64,000 nt of DNA from Arthrobacter rhombi (GTDB lineage: Bacteria; Actinomycetota; Actinomycetes; Actinomycetales; Micrococcaceae). The DNA lies in the NCBI RefSeq assembly GCF_900163545.1, contig NZ_FUHW01000025.1, forward strand, positions 1 through 64,000, read 5' to 3'. The notes beneath the pieces are model-generated. The model saw only the letters and a list, made by a program, of their open reading frames with translations. It had not been told where the DNA came from and did not search any database. A program made the translations under genes and the position numbers. This document shows positions 39,156 to 47,722 of this stretch, one piece after another (position 1 is the first letter of the stretch; every line of letters starts with the position of its first letter).

Positions 39156-39803
39156 ATGGGTTCGGACCACTACTTCAGCGCACAGCCGTCGACGCCTTTC
39201 ACCCGCAAGAGCATCCACGTGACGCTCGGCGGCCGGGAGCACACCGTGAACACGGCCGGAGGCATCTTCAGCCCCGACGGGATCGACAAGGGCACCGCGG
39301 TCCTGCTCGGCGGCGTACCTGCTCCGGCCCCGCAGGGTCACTTGCTGGATATCGGCTGCGGCTGGGGCCCCATCGCCTTGAGCCTGGCCATGGCTTCCCC
39401 AGAAGCCACAGTTCACGCGGTGGACGTCAACGAGCGCAGCGTGGAACTCACCCGAGAAAATGCCCAGGCTCTGTCGCTGGACAATGTCGTCACGACGACC
39501 CCCGAAGCCGTCGATGAGAGCGTGCGGTTCCACACCATCTGGTCCAATCCCCCGATTCGGGTGGGCAAAGAGGCCCTGCACGGGATCCTGCTCCAATGGT
39601 TACCCCGGCTGGCACCGGGAGGGACAGCCTGGCTGGTCGTCCAGAAGAACCTAGGCTCTGATTCCCTCCAGAAGTGGCTGGCTCGAGAACTACCCACGGG
39701 ATTCCTCGTGGACCGGTATTCAACGGCCAAATCTTTCCGCATCCTGCGGGTGCGCAACACCCTCGGCATGGCTGAGCACGACTCGATTCCGGCGGAGGCC
39801 TAG
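39156..39803 (+). CDS. Class I SAM-dependent methyltransferase, RsmC-like
   Basis: A methyltransferase with motif I LLDIGCGWGPIALSLA and the N6-adenine/N2-guanine type motif SNPPIRVG, as in RsmC (16S G1207). The RsmC N-terminal pseudo-domain is absent, so it is a single-domain form (215 residues). The frame is open to an ATG at 39093. I choose the ATG at 39156 because TAATCT lies 7 nt upstream and the conserved DHYFS starts there; 39093 remains possible. Convergent with dapF, overlapping it by 4 nt at the stops. The exact RNA target is unproven. Confidence 0.8.
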   Translation: MGSDHYFSAQPSTPFTRKSIHVTLGGREHTVNTAGGIFSPDGIDKGTAVLLGGVPAPAPQGHLLDIGCGWGPIALSLAMASPEATVHAVDVNERSVELTRENAQALSLDNVVTTTPEAVDESVRFHTIWSNPPIRVGKEALHGILLQWLPRLAPGGTAWLVVQKNLGSDSLQKWLARELPTGFLVDRYSTAKSFRILRVRNTLGMAEHDSIPAEA

Positions 39804-40741
39804 ACGAGGGTCCCCTCGGCCACCAGTGCCGCCGGCCCTTCCAGGACCACATGCTCACGGCCGTCGGGCCCCGTAACGAACCGCACGGAAACGGTCCCAC
39901 CGGGGACCTGCACGTCCCAACGCCGCGCCGAGGCCCCACCGGCCCAATGGCGGGTCGCGACCACGGCGGCGCAGGCTCCTGTTCCGCAAGAGAGAGTCTC
40001 CCCCACCCCGCGTTCATGAACGCGCATGCGAATGGTTCCGACCCCGTCGTTGACCAATGGATCAGAGGGCAACACGAACTCCACATTCGTTCCATGCTCC
40101 GGAACGGGGTCAACCACCGGACTGCGCTGCAAATCCAACTGGTCAAGCTCGGTCGCTTCGGAGAGCGCGACGACGGTGTGGGGGTTGCCCATGTCCACGC
40201 TCAGGCCCGGTCGCGGGACCTCCAGCGAGGCATCCACGATGCTGTCCAGCGCCCGCTCGTGGGCCTGCTCGGGGAAAAGGAATTCCCACGGCCCCATGTC
40301 TACCGAGTACCCGGCAGCTGAACGGGAGACGACCTTCACGCCTGCTCGAGTGCCGATCGTCAGGGCGTCTCCATCGGCGAGGGACACCAGACCCTGGGAG
40401 ACCAGGAAATGGACGAAGACCCGCACCCCGTTTCCGCACATCTCGGATACCGATCCGTCGCCATTACGGTAATCCATGAACCATTCGGCCTCCGGGTGCC
40501 CGTCCAGCACATCCCGCCCCTCGGCCAGCGTCTCGGATCGGATGGCACGGATCAGACCGTCGGCACCGATACCTAGATGACGGTCACACAGGGACGCCAC
40601 TTGTGTCGGCAGGATATCCCGCCGATTATCCGGGTCGGAGATCAGAATGAAGTCATTACCCGTTCCATGGCCCTTGGTGAAAGCCAGACCGGACAGCGCC
40701 GGTAGGACGTCGGTGTGGTGTTCAGGTTCCCTCATGCTCAT
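39800..40741 (-). CDS. dapF: Diaminopimelate epimerase
   Basis: Converts LL- to meso-diaminopimelate for lysine and peptidoglycan. The two catalytic cysteines lie in SEMCGNGVRVF and LSCGTGACAA; N-terminal KGHGTGNDFILI is typical. About 313 residues. The frame could begin at TTG 40744, but ATG 40741 (or ATG 40735) is better; a TAGGCT hexamer 6 nt before 40741 suggests a leaderless mRNA. It follows miaA in the conserved recA-recX-miaB-miaA-dapF order. Confidence 0.95.
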   Translation of the reverse strand: MSMREPEHHTDVLPALSGLAFTKGHGTGNDFILISDPDNRRDILPTQVASLCDRHLGIGADGLIRAIRSETLAEGRDVLDGHPEAEWFMDYRNGDGSVSEMCGNGVRVFVHFLVSQGLVSLADGDALTIGTRAGVKVVSRSAAGYSVDMGPWEFLFPEQAHERALDSIVDASLEVPRPGLSVDMGNPHTVVALSEATELDQLDLQRSPVVDPVPEHGTNVEFVLPSDPLVNDGVGTIRMRVHERGVGETLSCGTGACAAVVATRHWAGGASARRWDVQVPGGTVSVRFVTGPDGREHVVLEGPAALVAEGTLV

Positions 40742-40750
40742 CAACCCAGC

Positions 40751-41665
40751 CTACGTCCCTCCGGAAGCTTCGAATTCCTGGACGGCGGTCGCCAGCATCC
40801 CCCGTAGGTCCGGTTCGGCTGCATCGAACCAGCGGACTCGGGGATCGGCCCGGAACCAGGTGAGTTGGCGGCGGGCAAACTGCCGCGTGGCCACTGTCGT
40901 TGATTCGATGGCCTGCTCGATCGTGCTGGTTCCCTCAAGTACTTGAAGGAACTGAGAGTAGCCGATGGCCCGGGATGCCGTTCGGGTCTCGCGCAGACCG
41001 CGCTGTGCCAGCGATTCCACTTCGGCCAGCAGCCCTGAGTCACACATGGTGTGTACCCGTTCTGCCACCCGGGCGTGCAGACGCCCACGTTCGATGTCCA
41101 ACCCCAGTTGCAGGGTGGGTTGCCGGTAGTTGCGGCGGGGCATATAGGAGCTGAAGGGACGGCCGGTGAGCTCATGGACTTCAAGGGCCCGGATCAGTCG
41201 ACGCTCGTCGAGGTCCCGGGCTGCTGATACCGGGTCAGCTAGCGCGAGTCGGGCACGCATTCCGGTCACACCTTCCGTGGACGCCTCGTCTTCCAGGCGT
41301 CCGCGGATCACCGGATCGGTGGGCGGGAACTCCAGGTCGTCGATCACTGCCCGGACGTAGAGCCCGGAACCCCCGACCAGGATCGGCAGCCGGCCACGTT
41401 CCTGGATTTCGGCGATCTTCTCGCGGGCCTGCTGCTGGAACGTGGCGACGCTTGCTTCGTCATCGATGTCCATGATGTCCACTAGGTGGTGTGTGATTCC
41501 ACCCCGCTCGTTCTCCGGCAGTTTGGCCGTGCCGATGTCCATGCCGCGATAGAACTGCAGGGCATCGGCATTGATGATCTCCCCGTCAAAGCGCCGGGCC
41601 AGGACGATGGCGGCGTCGGACTTTCCCGTTGCCGTCGGCCCGACGATCGCAATAAGTGGCCTCAT
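40751..41665 (-). CDS. miaA: tRNA dimethylallyltransferase
   Basis: Adds a dimethylallyl group to A37 of tRNAs reading UNN codons. The P-loop [29 protein letters not shown] and the FPPTDP region match MiaA; 304 residues is typical. It lies 6 nt after miaB, whose enzyme acts next on the same nucleotide. Confidence 0.96.
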   Translation of the reverse strand: MRPLIAIVGPTATGKSDAAIVLARRFDGEIINADALQFYRGMDIGTAKLPENERGGITHHLVDIMDIDDEASVATFQQQAREKIAEIQERGRLPILVGGSGLYVRAVIDDLEFPPTDPVIRGRLEDEASTEGVTGMRARLALADPVSAARDLDERRLIRALEVHELTGRPFSSYMPRRNYRQPTLQLGLDIERGRLHARVAERVHTMCDSGLLAEVESLAQRGLRETRTASRAIGYSQFLQVLEGTSTIEQAIESTTVATRQFARRQLTWFRADPRVRWFDAAEPDLRGMLATAVQEFEASGGT

Positions 41666-41671
41666 CTCGGG

Positions 41672-43195
41672 CTAGCGACGCGGGGGCAGAGCGGGCATCC
41701 CCAGGGAGACTCCCAGACCGGCGGCCCCCTGACCGGTGCCGCAGGACTCTTCCTGCGAGCGGTCCCACGCGTCGCCGGCGCGTGAACGACGCAGATGGTA
41801 TTCGCCAGCAGTGGTCGGATCGGCCACCAAATGGAAGGCAGCGGCTTCCGTGATGGTGACGCTCACGAGGTCCCCGGGCCGGGGGGCTTCGGCACCGTCG
41901 GGGACGGAAAAGTGCACGAGTCTCTGGTCGCGGGCACGCCCCGACAGCCGATGGGTCTGTTCGGCCTTGCGACCTGACTGCGCGGTGACCATGACTTCAA
42001 CCTCACGGCCGAGTTGGCGGGCATTCTCTTCAGCGCAAATACGGTCCTGAAGTGCGGTCAGCCGTTCGTAGCGTTCCTGGACGACTTCTTTAGGCAGTTG
42101 ATCGGCCAATTCGGCCGCTGGTGTACCGGGTCGTTTGGAATATTGGAAGGTGAAGGCACTGGAGAACCTCGATCGCTCGACCACGTCCAGTGTTGCTTGG
42201 AAGTCCTCCTCGGTTTCCCCGGGGAAACCAACGATGATGTCTGTGGTGATGGCTGCCTCAGGCATGCGTTGACGAACCCGGTCCAGGATTCCCAGGAACT
42301 TCTTCGAACGATAGGAGCGGCGCATGTCCTTGAGGACCCGGTCGGATCCCGATTGCAACGGCATATGCAATTGCGGCATGACATTGGGTGTTTCGGCCAT
42401 CGCGTCAATGACGTCATCGGTGAAGGCAGCCGGGTGAGGACTGGTGAACCTGACCCGCTCGAGACCGGGGATCTGGCCACAGGCACGCAGCAATTTGCCG
42501 AAGGCCAGACGGTCTCCGAATTCAACGCCATAGGAGTTCACGTTCTGCCCGAGCAATGTCACCTCAATGGCACCATCGTCAACCAGCGCCTGCACTTCGG
42601 CCAGGATGTCACCGGGCCGCCGGTCGCGCTCCTTGCCGCGCAAGGACGGGACGATGCAGAAGGTGCACGTGTTGTTACAGCCCACCGAGATCGACACCCA
42701 GCCGGCGTAGACCGAATCGCGTTTAGTGGGAAGGGTCGAGGGGAAGACGTCCAGGGATTCGAGGATCTCCAACTGAGCTTCGTTGTTATGCCGGGCCCGT
42801 TCGAGGAGCGTGGGCAGGGAACCGACGTTATGGGTTCCGAAGACAACGTCAACCCAGGGGGCCTTGCGCAAGATCGTCTCGCGGTCCTTTTGCGCGAGGC
42901 AACCGCCGACAGCGATCTGCATGCCGGGACGCTTTTCCTTGACGTGGGCCAGGCGGCCCAAGTTCCCGTAGAGCTTATTATCGGCGTTCTCCCGGACGGC
43001 GCAGGTATTGAACACGACGACGTCGGCTTCGGTATCCGGGTCCTGGCTGGGAACCAGACCCGCTTCTTCCAGAAGTCCGGCCAAGCGCTCGGAGTCGTGG
43101 ACATTCATCTGACAACCGTAGGTGCGCACCTCGTAGCTACGGTGTGCTTCGTCGACGGTCGGGGCTGAATCGGGGCTGGGGATGGTCAAACTCAC
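41672..43195 (-). CDS. miaB: tRNA-2-methylthio-N6-dimethylallyladenosine synthase
   Basis: Radical SAM enzyme that methylthiolates i6A37. In order: an N-terminal MTTase domain with three cluster cysteines (TYGCQMN, NTCAVRE, GGCLAQ), the radical SAM cysteines in [12 protein letters not shown], and a C-terminal TRAM domain. At 507 residues it is normal with a short disordered tail. It begins MSLTIPS and lies 60 nt after recX. Confidence 0.95.
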   Translation of the reverse strand: MSLTIPSPDSAPTVDEAHRSYEVRTYGCQMNVHDSERLAGLLEEAGLVPSQDPDTEADVVVFNTCAVRENADNKLYGNLGRLAHVKEKRPGMQIAVGGCLAQKDRETILRKAPWVDVVFGTHNVGSLPTLLERARHNNEAQLEILESLDVFPSTLPTKRDSVYAGWVSISVGCNNTCTFCIVPSLRGKERDRRPGDILAEVQALVDDGAIEVTLLGQNVNSYGVEFGDRLAFGKLLRACGQIPGLERVRFTSPHPAAFTDDVIDAMAETPNVMPQLHMPLQSGSDRVLKDMRRSYRSKKFLGILDRVRQRMPEAAITTDIIVGFPGETEEDFQATLDVVERSRFSSAFTFQYSKRPGTPAAELADQLPKEVVQERYERLTALQDRICAEENARQLGREVEVMVTAQSGRKAEQTHRLSGRARDQRLVHFSVPDGAEAPRPGDLVSVTITEAAAFHLVADPTTAGEYHLRRSRAGDAWDRSQEESCGTGQGAAGLGVSLGMPALPPRR

Positions 43196-43255
43196 TCCCC
43201 CAGAGTACCGAACGCATGGAGCCGGAGGAACTCGGCTTGGACGGGGCGCGGCGGG

Positions 43256-43903
43256 TTAGCCTCGGGCGTCGGGCCACACCTCGTTGACGACGCGGAAGGC
43301 GATCCCCGAGCTGTATCCCTTGCGTCCGAGCATCGCCACTAGTCGTCGGACGCCCTTATCGCGCTCTAGGCCTGCCGGCATGGATCTGACCTTCTTTTCC
43401 ACGAGTTCGCGAGCCATCTCCACCTCGTCTTCGCCGCTGAGCTGTTCCAGCGCGGCAGCTGAGAGTTCCTCGGCAATGCCCTTATCTCGCAGTTCGCGGC
43501 GCAACGCGCTTCGGGACAGCCCCCGCGTGCGCGCGCGACTGCGCACCCAGGCATCGGCGAAGGCCGCATCGTCGATGAGTTGAAGTTCCTCGAAGCGATC
43601 CAAGATGTTCTCGGCGATCTCATCCGGGATGTCTCGTTCGAAGAGTTTGTCGGCCAATTGCTTGCGGCTCTTCGGCGAGCCGGTGAGCTGTCGCAAAACA
43701 ATGGCCCGTGCCGCAGACTCCGGGTCAGCCTCTGGGGCCCGTCCGGTTCCCCGGCGTCGCCGTTCATCGCCCCGACCACCAGGTTCCTGCCCCGTCTGGT
43801 GCTCGCCACCTGATTCGAGGTGCTCGGCATCTTCTGGAGGGAACAGGGCTCCCCCACCCCGGTCACCGCTCACCATGACGGCGTTGTCCTCCTCCATTGC
43901 CAC
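43256..43903 (-). CDS. recX: Regulatory protein RecX
   Basis: Modulates RecA filaments. The C-terminal 150 residues have the helical RecX repeats (RQLTGSPKSRKQLADKLFERDIP, IDDAAFADAWVRSR, RALR-type helix LSRSALRRELRDKGI). An N-terminal, low-complexity, charged extension of about 65 residues is not part of the core, and the start could be an internal Met (43897 or 43876). It follows recA by 35 nt. Confidence 0.92.
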   Translation of the reverse strand: MAMEEDNAVMVSGDRGGGALFPPEDAEHLESGGEHQTGQEPGGRGDERRRRGTGRAPEADPESAARAIVLRQLTGSPKSRKQLADKLFERDIPDEIAENILDRFEELQLIDDAAFADAWVRSRARTRGLSRSALRRELRDKGIAEELSAAALEQLSGEDEVEMARELVEKKVRSMPAGLERDKGVRRLVAMLGRKGYSSGIAFRVVNEVWPDARG

Positions 43904-43938
43904 CCCGTCCGGGCCGGCGTTTCGTCGCGTCCCCTGGC

Positions 43939-44991
43939 CTAGGAGTCAGTGCCCACAGCGCGCAACTGCGGGTCACCCGGTTCCTCCGGGGGCAGGGCAC
44001 CGATCCCCAGCTTTTCCTTGATGCGTCGTTCCAGTTCGTCGGCGAGGTCCGGGTTGTCACGCAGGAACTTACGCGCATTCTCCTTGCCCTGGCCGAGCTG
44101 GTCACCGTCGTAGGTGAACCAAGCACCCGATTTCTTCACGAAGCCTTCTTCGACGCCCATGTCGATGAGGCCGCCTTCACGGGAGATCCCCACCCCGTAG
44201 AGGATGTCGAATTCTGCTTGCTTGAACGGTGGCGCCATTTTATTCTTGACGATCTTGGCACGGGTCCGGTTTCCTACCGGGTTGGTGCCTTCCTTGAGCG
44301 TCTCGATGCGACGGACGTCGATCCGCACGGAGGCGTAGAACTTCAACGCCTTGCCACCGGTGGTGGTTTCGGGGCTCCCGAAGAAGACACCGATTTTTTC
44401 ACGCAACTGGTTGATGAAAATTGCAGTGGTCTTCGTCTGGCTCAGACGCCCGGCGATTTTACGCAATGCCTGGCTCATCAGGCGTGCCTGCAAGCCCACA
44501 TGGCTATCGCCCATCTCGCCTTCGATTTCGGCGCGTGGCACTAGGGCAGCCACCGAGTCAATGACAATGACGTCAAGGGAGCCGGAGCCGATGAGCATGT
44601 CCATGATTTCCAGCGCCTGTTCGCCGGTGTCCGGCTGGGAAACCAGTAGGGCGTCGGTGTCAACGCCCAGCTTCTTGGCATATTCGGGATCCAACGCGTG
44701 TTCGGCATCGATGAAGGCCGCAATGCCTCCGTTGCCCTGTGCGTTGGCCACCGCGTGCAGTGCCAAGGTCGTCTTACCCGATGATTCCGGCCCGTAGATC
44801 TCCACGACGCGACCCCGCGGCAGTCCGCCGATACCCAAGGCAATATCCATGGCGATCGAGCCGGTGGGGATGACCTCGATCCTGGCTCGGGTATCGTCTC
44901 CCAGACGCATCACCGACCCCTTGCCATACTGCTTGTCGATCTGTGCCAGCGCTGATTCGAGAGCCTTCTCGCGGTCCATTGCTGCGGCCAT
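43939..44991 (-). CDS. recA: Recombinase RecA
   Basis: DNA strand-exchange ATPase and LexA coprotease, 350 residues. Walker [14 protein letters not shown], the [31 protein letters not shown] segment and the DNA-binding loop QALRKIAG are intact, and there is no intein. Two adjacent ATGs (44994, 44991) are possible; 44991 places GAGG at a better 6-nt spacing. A LexA box lies about 155-170 nt upstream, consistent with SOS induction. Confidence 0.98.
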   Translation of the reverse strand: MAAAMDREKALESALAQIDKQYGKGSVMRLGDDTRARIEVIPTGSIAMDIALGIGGLPRGRVVEIYGPESSGKTTLALHAVANAQGNGGIAAFIDAEHALDPEYAKKLGVDTDALLVSQPDTGEQALEIMDMLIGSGSLDVIVIDSVAALVPRAEIEGEMGDSHVGLQARLMSQALRKIAGRLSQTKTTAIFINQLREKIGVFFGSPETTTGGKALKFYASVRIDVRRIETLKEGTNPVGNRTRAKIVKNKMAPPFKQAEFDILYGVGISREGGLIDMGVEEGFVKKSGAWFTYDGDQLGQGKENARKFLRDNPDLADELERRIKEKLGIGALPPEEPGDPQLRAVGTDS

Positions 44992-45145
44992 CATTCACCT
45001 CGGTTGTGTTGCGGCCCTACGGCCTGTTGTCGTCCTGTTTCACACGGTATGCGCCGCACCGGACAGTTTGGTGCGGGCCGTCGTCCCTGTGGAGAACCCC
45101 GGTCTGCCACCCGTGCCATGTCTCTGTGGACAGCCTACAGCTGTT

Positions 45146-45161
45146 CCGAACACATGTTCGA
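45146..45161 (-). promoter_or_regulatory. LexA-binding (SOS) box of recA
   Basis: CCGAACACATGTTCGA matches TCGAACNNNNGTTCGA at all but the first position. It lies upstream of recA and just past the end of the DUF3046 gene. Confidence 0.8.
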
Positions 45162-45187
45162 ACAACGGGTCGGCGTGTCATCGCCGA

Positions 45188-45418
45188 TTACTTCTTCGGG
45201 GCGATATCGCGACCGAGTCGTCGCGAGGCCGGAACATCCTGTTTTTCGCAGATGGCCGACCACACGAGGCGGGGTTCGATCCCCGAGGATAGAGCCGCTT
45301 GGGCGCTGAGGCCTCCCAGCTCGGACAGAACCAGTTCCGAGGCCAGCACGCGGGAGTAGCCGGCTCCGAACTCGTCGTCCATTAGGCGCCAGAAATCACT
45401 GAGTCTCACGTTGTCCAT
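45188..45418 (-). CDS. DUF3046 domain protein
   Basis: A 76-residue protein starting MDNVRLSDFWRLMDDEFG and continuing with GYSRVLASELVLSELGG, the hallmark of DUF3046, found next to recA throughout actinobacteria. No function is established. The frame is open far upstream (to 45805) in antisense of the MarR gene; ATG 45418 begins the conserved part. It lies upstream of recA in the same direction, with the recA LexA box just after its stop. Confidence 0.85.
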   Translation of the reverse strand: MDNVRLSDFWRLMDDEFGAGYSRVLASELVLSELGGLSAQAALSSGIEPRLVWSAICEKQDVPASRRLGRDIAPKK

Positions 45419-45457
45419 TCTTCCACGGGTTGGTCCTTCCGACCCTAAGATGGTGCC

Positions 45458-45937
45458 ATGAATGAACCGGATCCCGTAGATGATGCAGTGGCCCAGCGCA
45501 CCCGAGCCATCCATGACATGGAGGAGCAACTCAGTTTCCTCTGGCGTCGGGCCCGGTCCAATGGCAATAAGGTCGCCAAACAAGTCCATCCCGATATGGA
45601 GCCCGGAGCTTACGGCCTGCTGGCGGCACTGCAGCGCCGCGGCACCCTGAGGTTGACGGAGCTGGCCGCGGAGATCGGTGTCGGCAAACCTTCGGTGAGC
45701 CGTCAGGTCAAAATGCTGGAGGAGCTGGGTGTGCTGGCCAAGGTTGCCGATCCTGCGGATGGGCGCGCCCAGTCGATCACCTTGACCCGGGCCGGGGCGC
45801 AGCAACTGGCGGCGGCGCAGACCTCACGCCAGCACATCTTCCGCGACCTGCTCGCCGACTGGCCAGATGAGGAACTCCTGTCATTGGCCGCCTTGCTGAC
45901 CAAGCTCAATGGTTCCTATTTGAATGACCGCGGCTGA
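45458..45937 (+). CDS. MarR family transcriptional regulator
   Basis: A 159-residue winged-helix protein. GAYGLLAALQRRGTLRLTELAAEIGVGKPSVSRQVKMLEELG is the DNA-binding core, and the wing contains DPADGRAQSITLT. Members usually repress a nearby gene and respond to small ligands, but no obvious target lies beside it; the divergent neighbour is DUF3046-recA. TAAGAT 6 nt before the ATG suggests a leaderless transcript. Confidence 0.9.
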   Translation: MNEPDPVDDAVAQRTRAIHDMEEQLSFLWRRARSNGNKVAKQVHPDMEPGAYGLLAALQRRGTLRLTELAAEIGVGKPSVSRQVKMLEELGVLAKVADPADGRAQSITLTRAGAQQLAAAQTSRQHIFRDLLADWPDEELLSLAALLTKLNGSYLNDRG

Positions 45938-45950
45938 GAACACCCGTTAA

Positions 45951-45990
45951 CCGCAGCAAGGCAGCCGTATGAACGGCTGCCTCGCTGCGG
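45951..45990. terminator. Bidirectional hairpin between the MarR gene and clgR
   Basis: A long stem with 7 bp (CCGCAGC / GCTGCGG), a 2x2 internal loop and 9 bp (GGCAGCCGT / ACGGCTGCC) over a 4-nt loop lies between convergent stops. Confidence 0.7.
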
Positions 45991-46013
45991 TGGCGTTCGG
46001 TTGCGCTCCGCCC

Positions 46014-46358
46014 CTAGTGGGTCGGGGCCATTCCCTGAGCCAGACCTTCGGTCCAGTCCTCGGGGAGGACCGTAGCGAATTCGTTGGTGAGGTCGGACGG
46101 CACGGTGTCTGGAATGTCGACACCCTCGGCCATTGCGACCCGGTCGCTGACCTCGCGAAGCATCAAGGACAGTGGAACATCCAGAGCTCCGCAAATGGAT
46201 GAGAGCAGTTCGGACGATGCTTCCTTTTGTCCACGCTCCACCTCGGAGAGGTAACCAAGGGAAACACGGGCATTATGCGAAACCTCGCGTAGGGTCCTGC
46301 CCTGACGCTGGCGGACATCCCTCAGGACGTCCCCAATCTCGTGGCGGAGTACTACCAT
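46014..46358 (-). CDS. clgR: ClgR-type transcriptional regulator of the Clp protease
   Basis: A 114-residue XRE-type HTH protein. [19 protein letters not shown] and [23 protein letters not shown] are almost invariant in ClgR, which activates clpP, clpC and stress genes in actinobacteria and is itself degraded by Clp. The ATG at 46358 has AAGGAG 7 nt upstream. The location beside cinA-pgsA-ftsK and recA is the conserved position of clgR. Confidence 0.88.
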   Translation of the reverse strand: MVVLRHEIGDVLRDVRQRQGRTLREVSHNARVSLGYLSEVERGQKEASSELLSSICGALDVPLSLMLREVSDRVAMAEGVDIPDTVPSDLTNEFATVLPEDWTEGLAQGMAPTH

Positions 46359-46576
46359 TTTGGGCTCCTTATGCTCGCGATGGGCATCTTCTGTCAGTCC
46401 CACATCTCGCCAACGGACGATGCCGTTTACGGATACGGGTTGCTTGACCATGTGTATCGCCTTACTCCTTTTGATCCTGTGCCAAGTGTCCCTGGCCGAT
46501 GAGTCCTGTCATGGACCCTGTAGTTTTTTCAACTCACGGGACCCCGGTTTTGTTCCCCAGCCTCTAGCCTAGTCAC

Positions 46577-46611
46577 AAAACTGCCCCAACAGCCAGTGCT
46601 CTCGGGCAGTT
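46577..46611 (-). terminator. Rho-independent terminator of the cinA gene
   Basis: On the minus strand AACTGCCC and GGGCAGTT pair over a 17-nt loop and are followed by TTGTGAC, with TTTT spanning the end of the stem. It lies 8 nt after the cinA stop. Confidence 0.6.
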
Positions 46612-46619
46612 GTGGAGGG

Positions 46620-47108
46620 TCACTTTTCCTCGATGAGATCCATCAGACATTCCAAGGCTGCATCGCGTGCCTGGGAACGGATCGCCTGTCGCCCCCCGGT
46701 GAACCGGAATTCAAGCGAACCGCTTCCGGCGGCACTGGCATAGCCGATGAAGACCGTACCCACTGCCTTGCCGTCGTGGACTTCGGGACCGGCAACCCCC
46801 GTGCTGGAAACCGCGACGTCACTGGTACAGACTCTGCGTGCTCCCTCGGCCATTTGTCGCGCCACCTCAGCGTCGACGGATCCCCGGGCTTCCAGTAAGG
46901 ACTCTTCGACCCCCAGGACCTCCTGTTTGACCTGGTTATGGTAACTGACCACACCCCCGCGCAACACAGCTGAGGCTCCAGGAACATCGGCCAAGGCGGC
47001 GGCGATCCAGCCCGCGGTCAGAGACTCGGCGGTGGCTACGCTCACTCCGCGCAGGGTTGCCTCCGAAATGATCCGCTCGGCCACCGGCAGGGGGCTGGCG
47101 CCGGTCAC
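46620..47108 (-). CDS. pncC: CinA C-terminal domain protein (nicotinamide-nucleotide amidohydrolase)
   Basis: A 162-residue stand-alone PncC domain: SVATAESLTAGWIAAALADVPGAS, GGVVSYHNQVKQEVLGV and AVSSTGVAGPE are standard. The N-terminal MoCF-like domain of full CinA is absent, which is usual in actinobacteria. The enzyme deamidates NMN to nicotinate mononucleotide. GTG 47108 overlaps the pgsA stop as GTGA, so the longer open frame to 47402 is rejected. Confidence 0.9.
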   Translation of the reverse strand: MTGASPLPVAERIISEATLRGVSVATAESLTAGWIAAALADVPGASAVLRGGVVSYHNQVKQEVLGVEESLLEARGSVDAEVARQMAEGARRVCTSDVAVSSTGVAGPEVHDGKAVGTVFIGYASAAGSGSLEFRFTGGRQAIRSQARDAALECLMDLIEEK

Positions 47109-47713
47109 GACGTCGTTCCTCCTGGGCCGGCTGGAGCCATCCGTGCGGCTTGGATGATGTAGTCGATCCCCGTGTAGACGGTGATCAGCACAGCCAGCAG
47201 AATAACGACGAGGGCCACTATCGACAGCCACGTGATCGCTGGGGTGAACGGCAACAACAAGAGGAACAGACCCGCCGTCTGGGTGACGGTCTTGAGCTTG
47301 CCGCCGCGTGAGGCAGCCATGACCCCGCGGCGGATTACGGCGAAGCGCAGCACCGTGATTCCGAGTTCGCGCACGAGGATGACGATGGTAATCCACCACC
47401 ACAGTTCACCCAGCCAGGACAGGGTCACCAGGGCGGCCCCCAGCAGGAGCTTATCGGCGATGGGGTCGGCAATCTTACCGAAGTTGGTAATCAAACCGCG
47501 ACTGCGGGCCAGATCTCCGTCGAGTTTGTCCGTATACATGGCCACGACGAAAAGTCCGACGGCAGTCCATCTCAGCGCCGCGTGCTGTTGGTCATCGGCC
47601 ACCAGCGCCCAAACGAAGAAGGGAACCATGATGATCCGAAGAGTCGTCAGAACGTTGGCGATGTTTAGGGTTGGGACGTGGCCGGGGGCCTGTCCTGCTG
47701 GTGTATCAGTCAC
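47105..47713 (-). CDS. pgsA: CDP-diacylglycerol--glycerol-3-phosphate 3-phosphatidyltransferase
   Basis: Membrane enzyme that makes phosphatidylglycerol phosphate. The CDP-alcohol phosphotransferase motif is complete: KLDGDLARSR........GKIADPIADK. About five transmembrane helices, 202 residues. The start is GTG at 47713 after GAAGGG. A related actinobacterial enzyme could make phosphatidylinositol phosphate, but the position between ftsK and cinA is the pgsA position. Confidence 0.92.
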   Translation of the reverse strand: MTDTPAGQAPGHVPTLNIANVLTTLRIIMVPFFVWALVADDQQHAALRWTAVGLFVVAMYTDKLDGDLARSRGLITNFGKIADPIADKLLLGAALVTLSWLGELWWWITIVILVRELGITVLRFAVIRRGVMAASRGGKLKTVTQTAGLFLLLLPFTPAITWLSIVALVVILLAVLITVYTGIDYIIQAARMAPAGPGGTTS

Positions 47714-47722
47714 CCCTTCAGG

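Noticed and set aside
42014..43168. 384-codon open frame opposite miaB
   Set aside because: Antisense shadow; MiaB with all its cysteine motifs is on the minus strand.
47109..47402. Extended N-terminus of the CinA protein
   Set aside because: His/Arg-rich sequence lies within pgsA; the GTGA overlap at 47108 is the better start.
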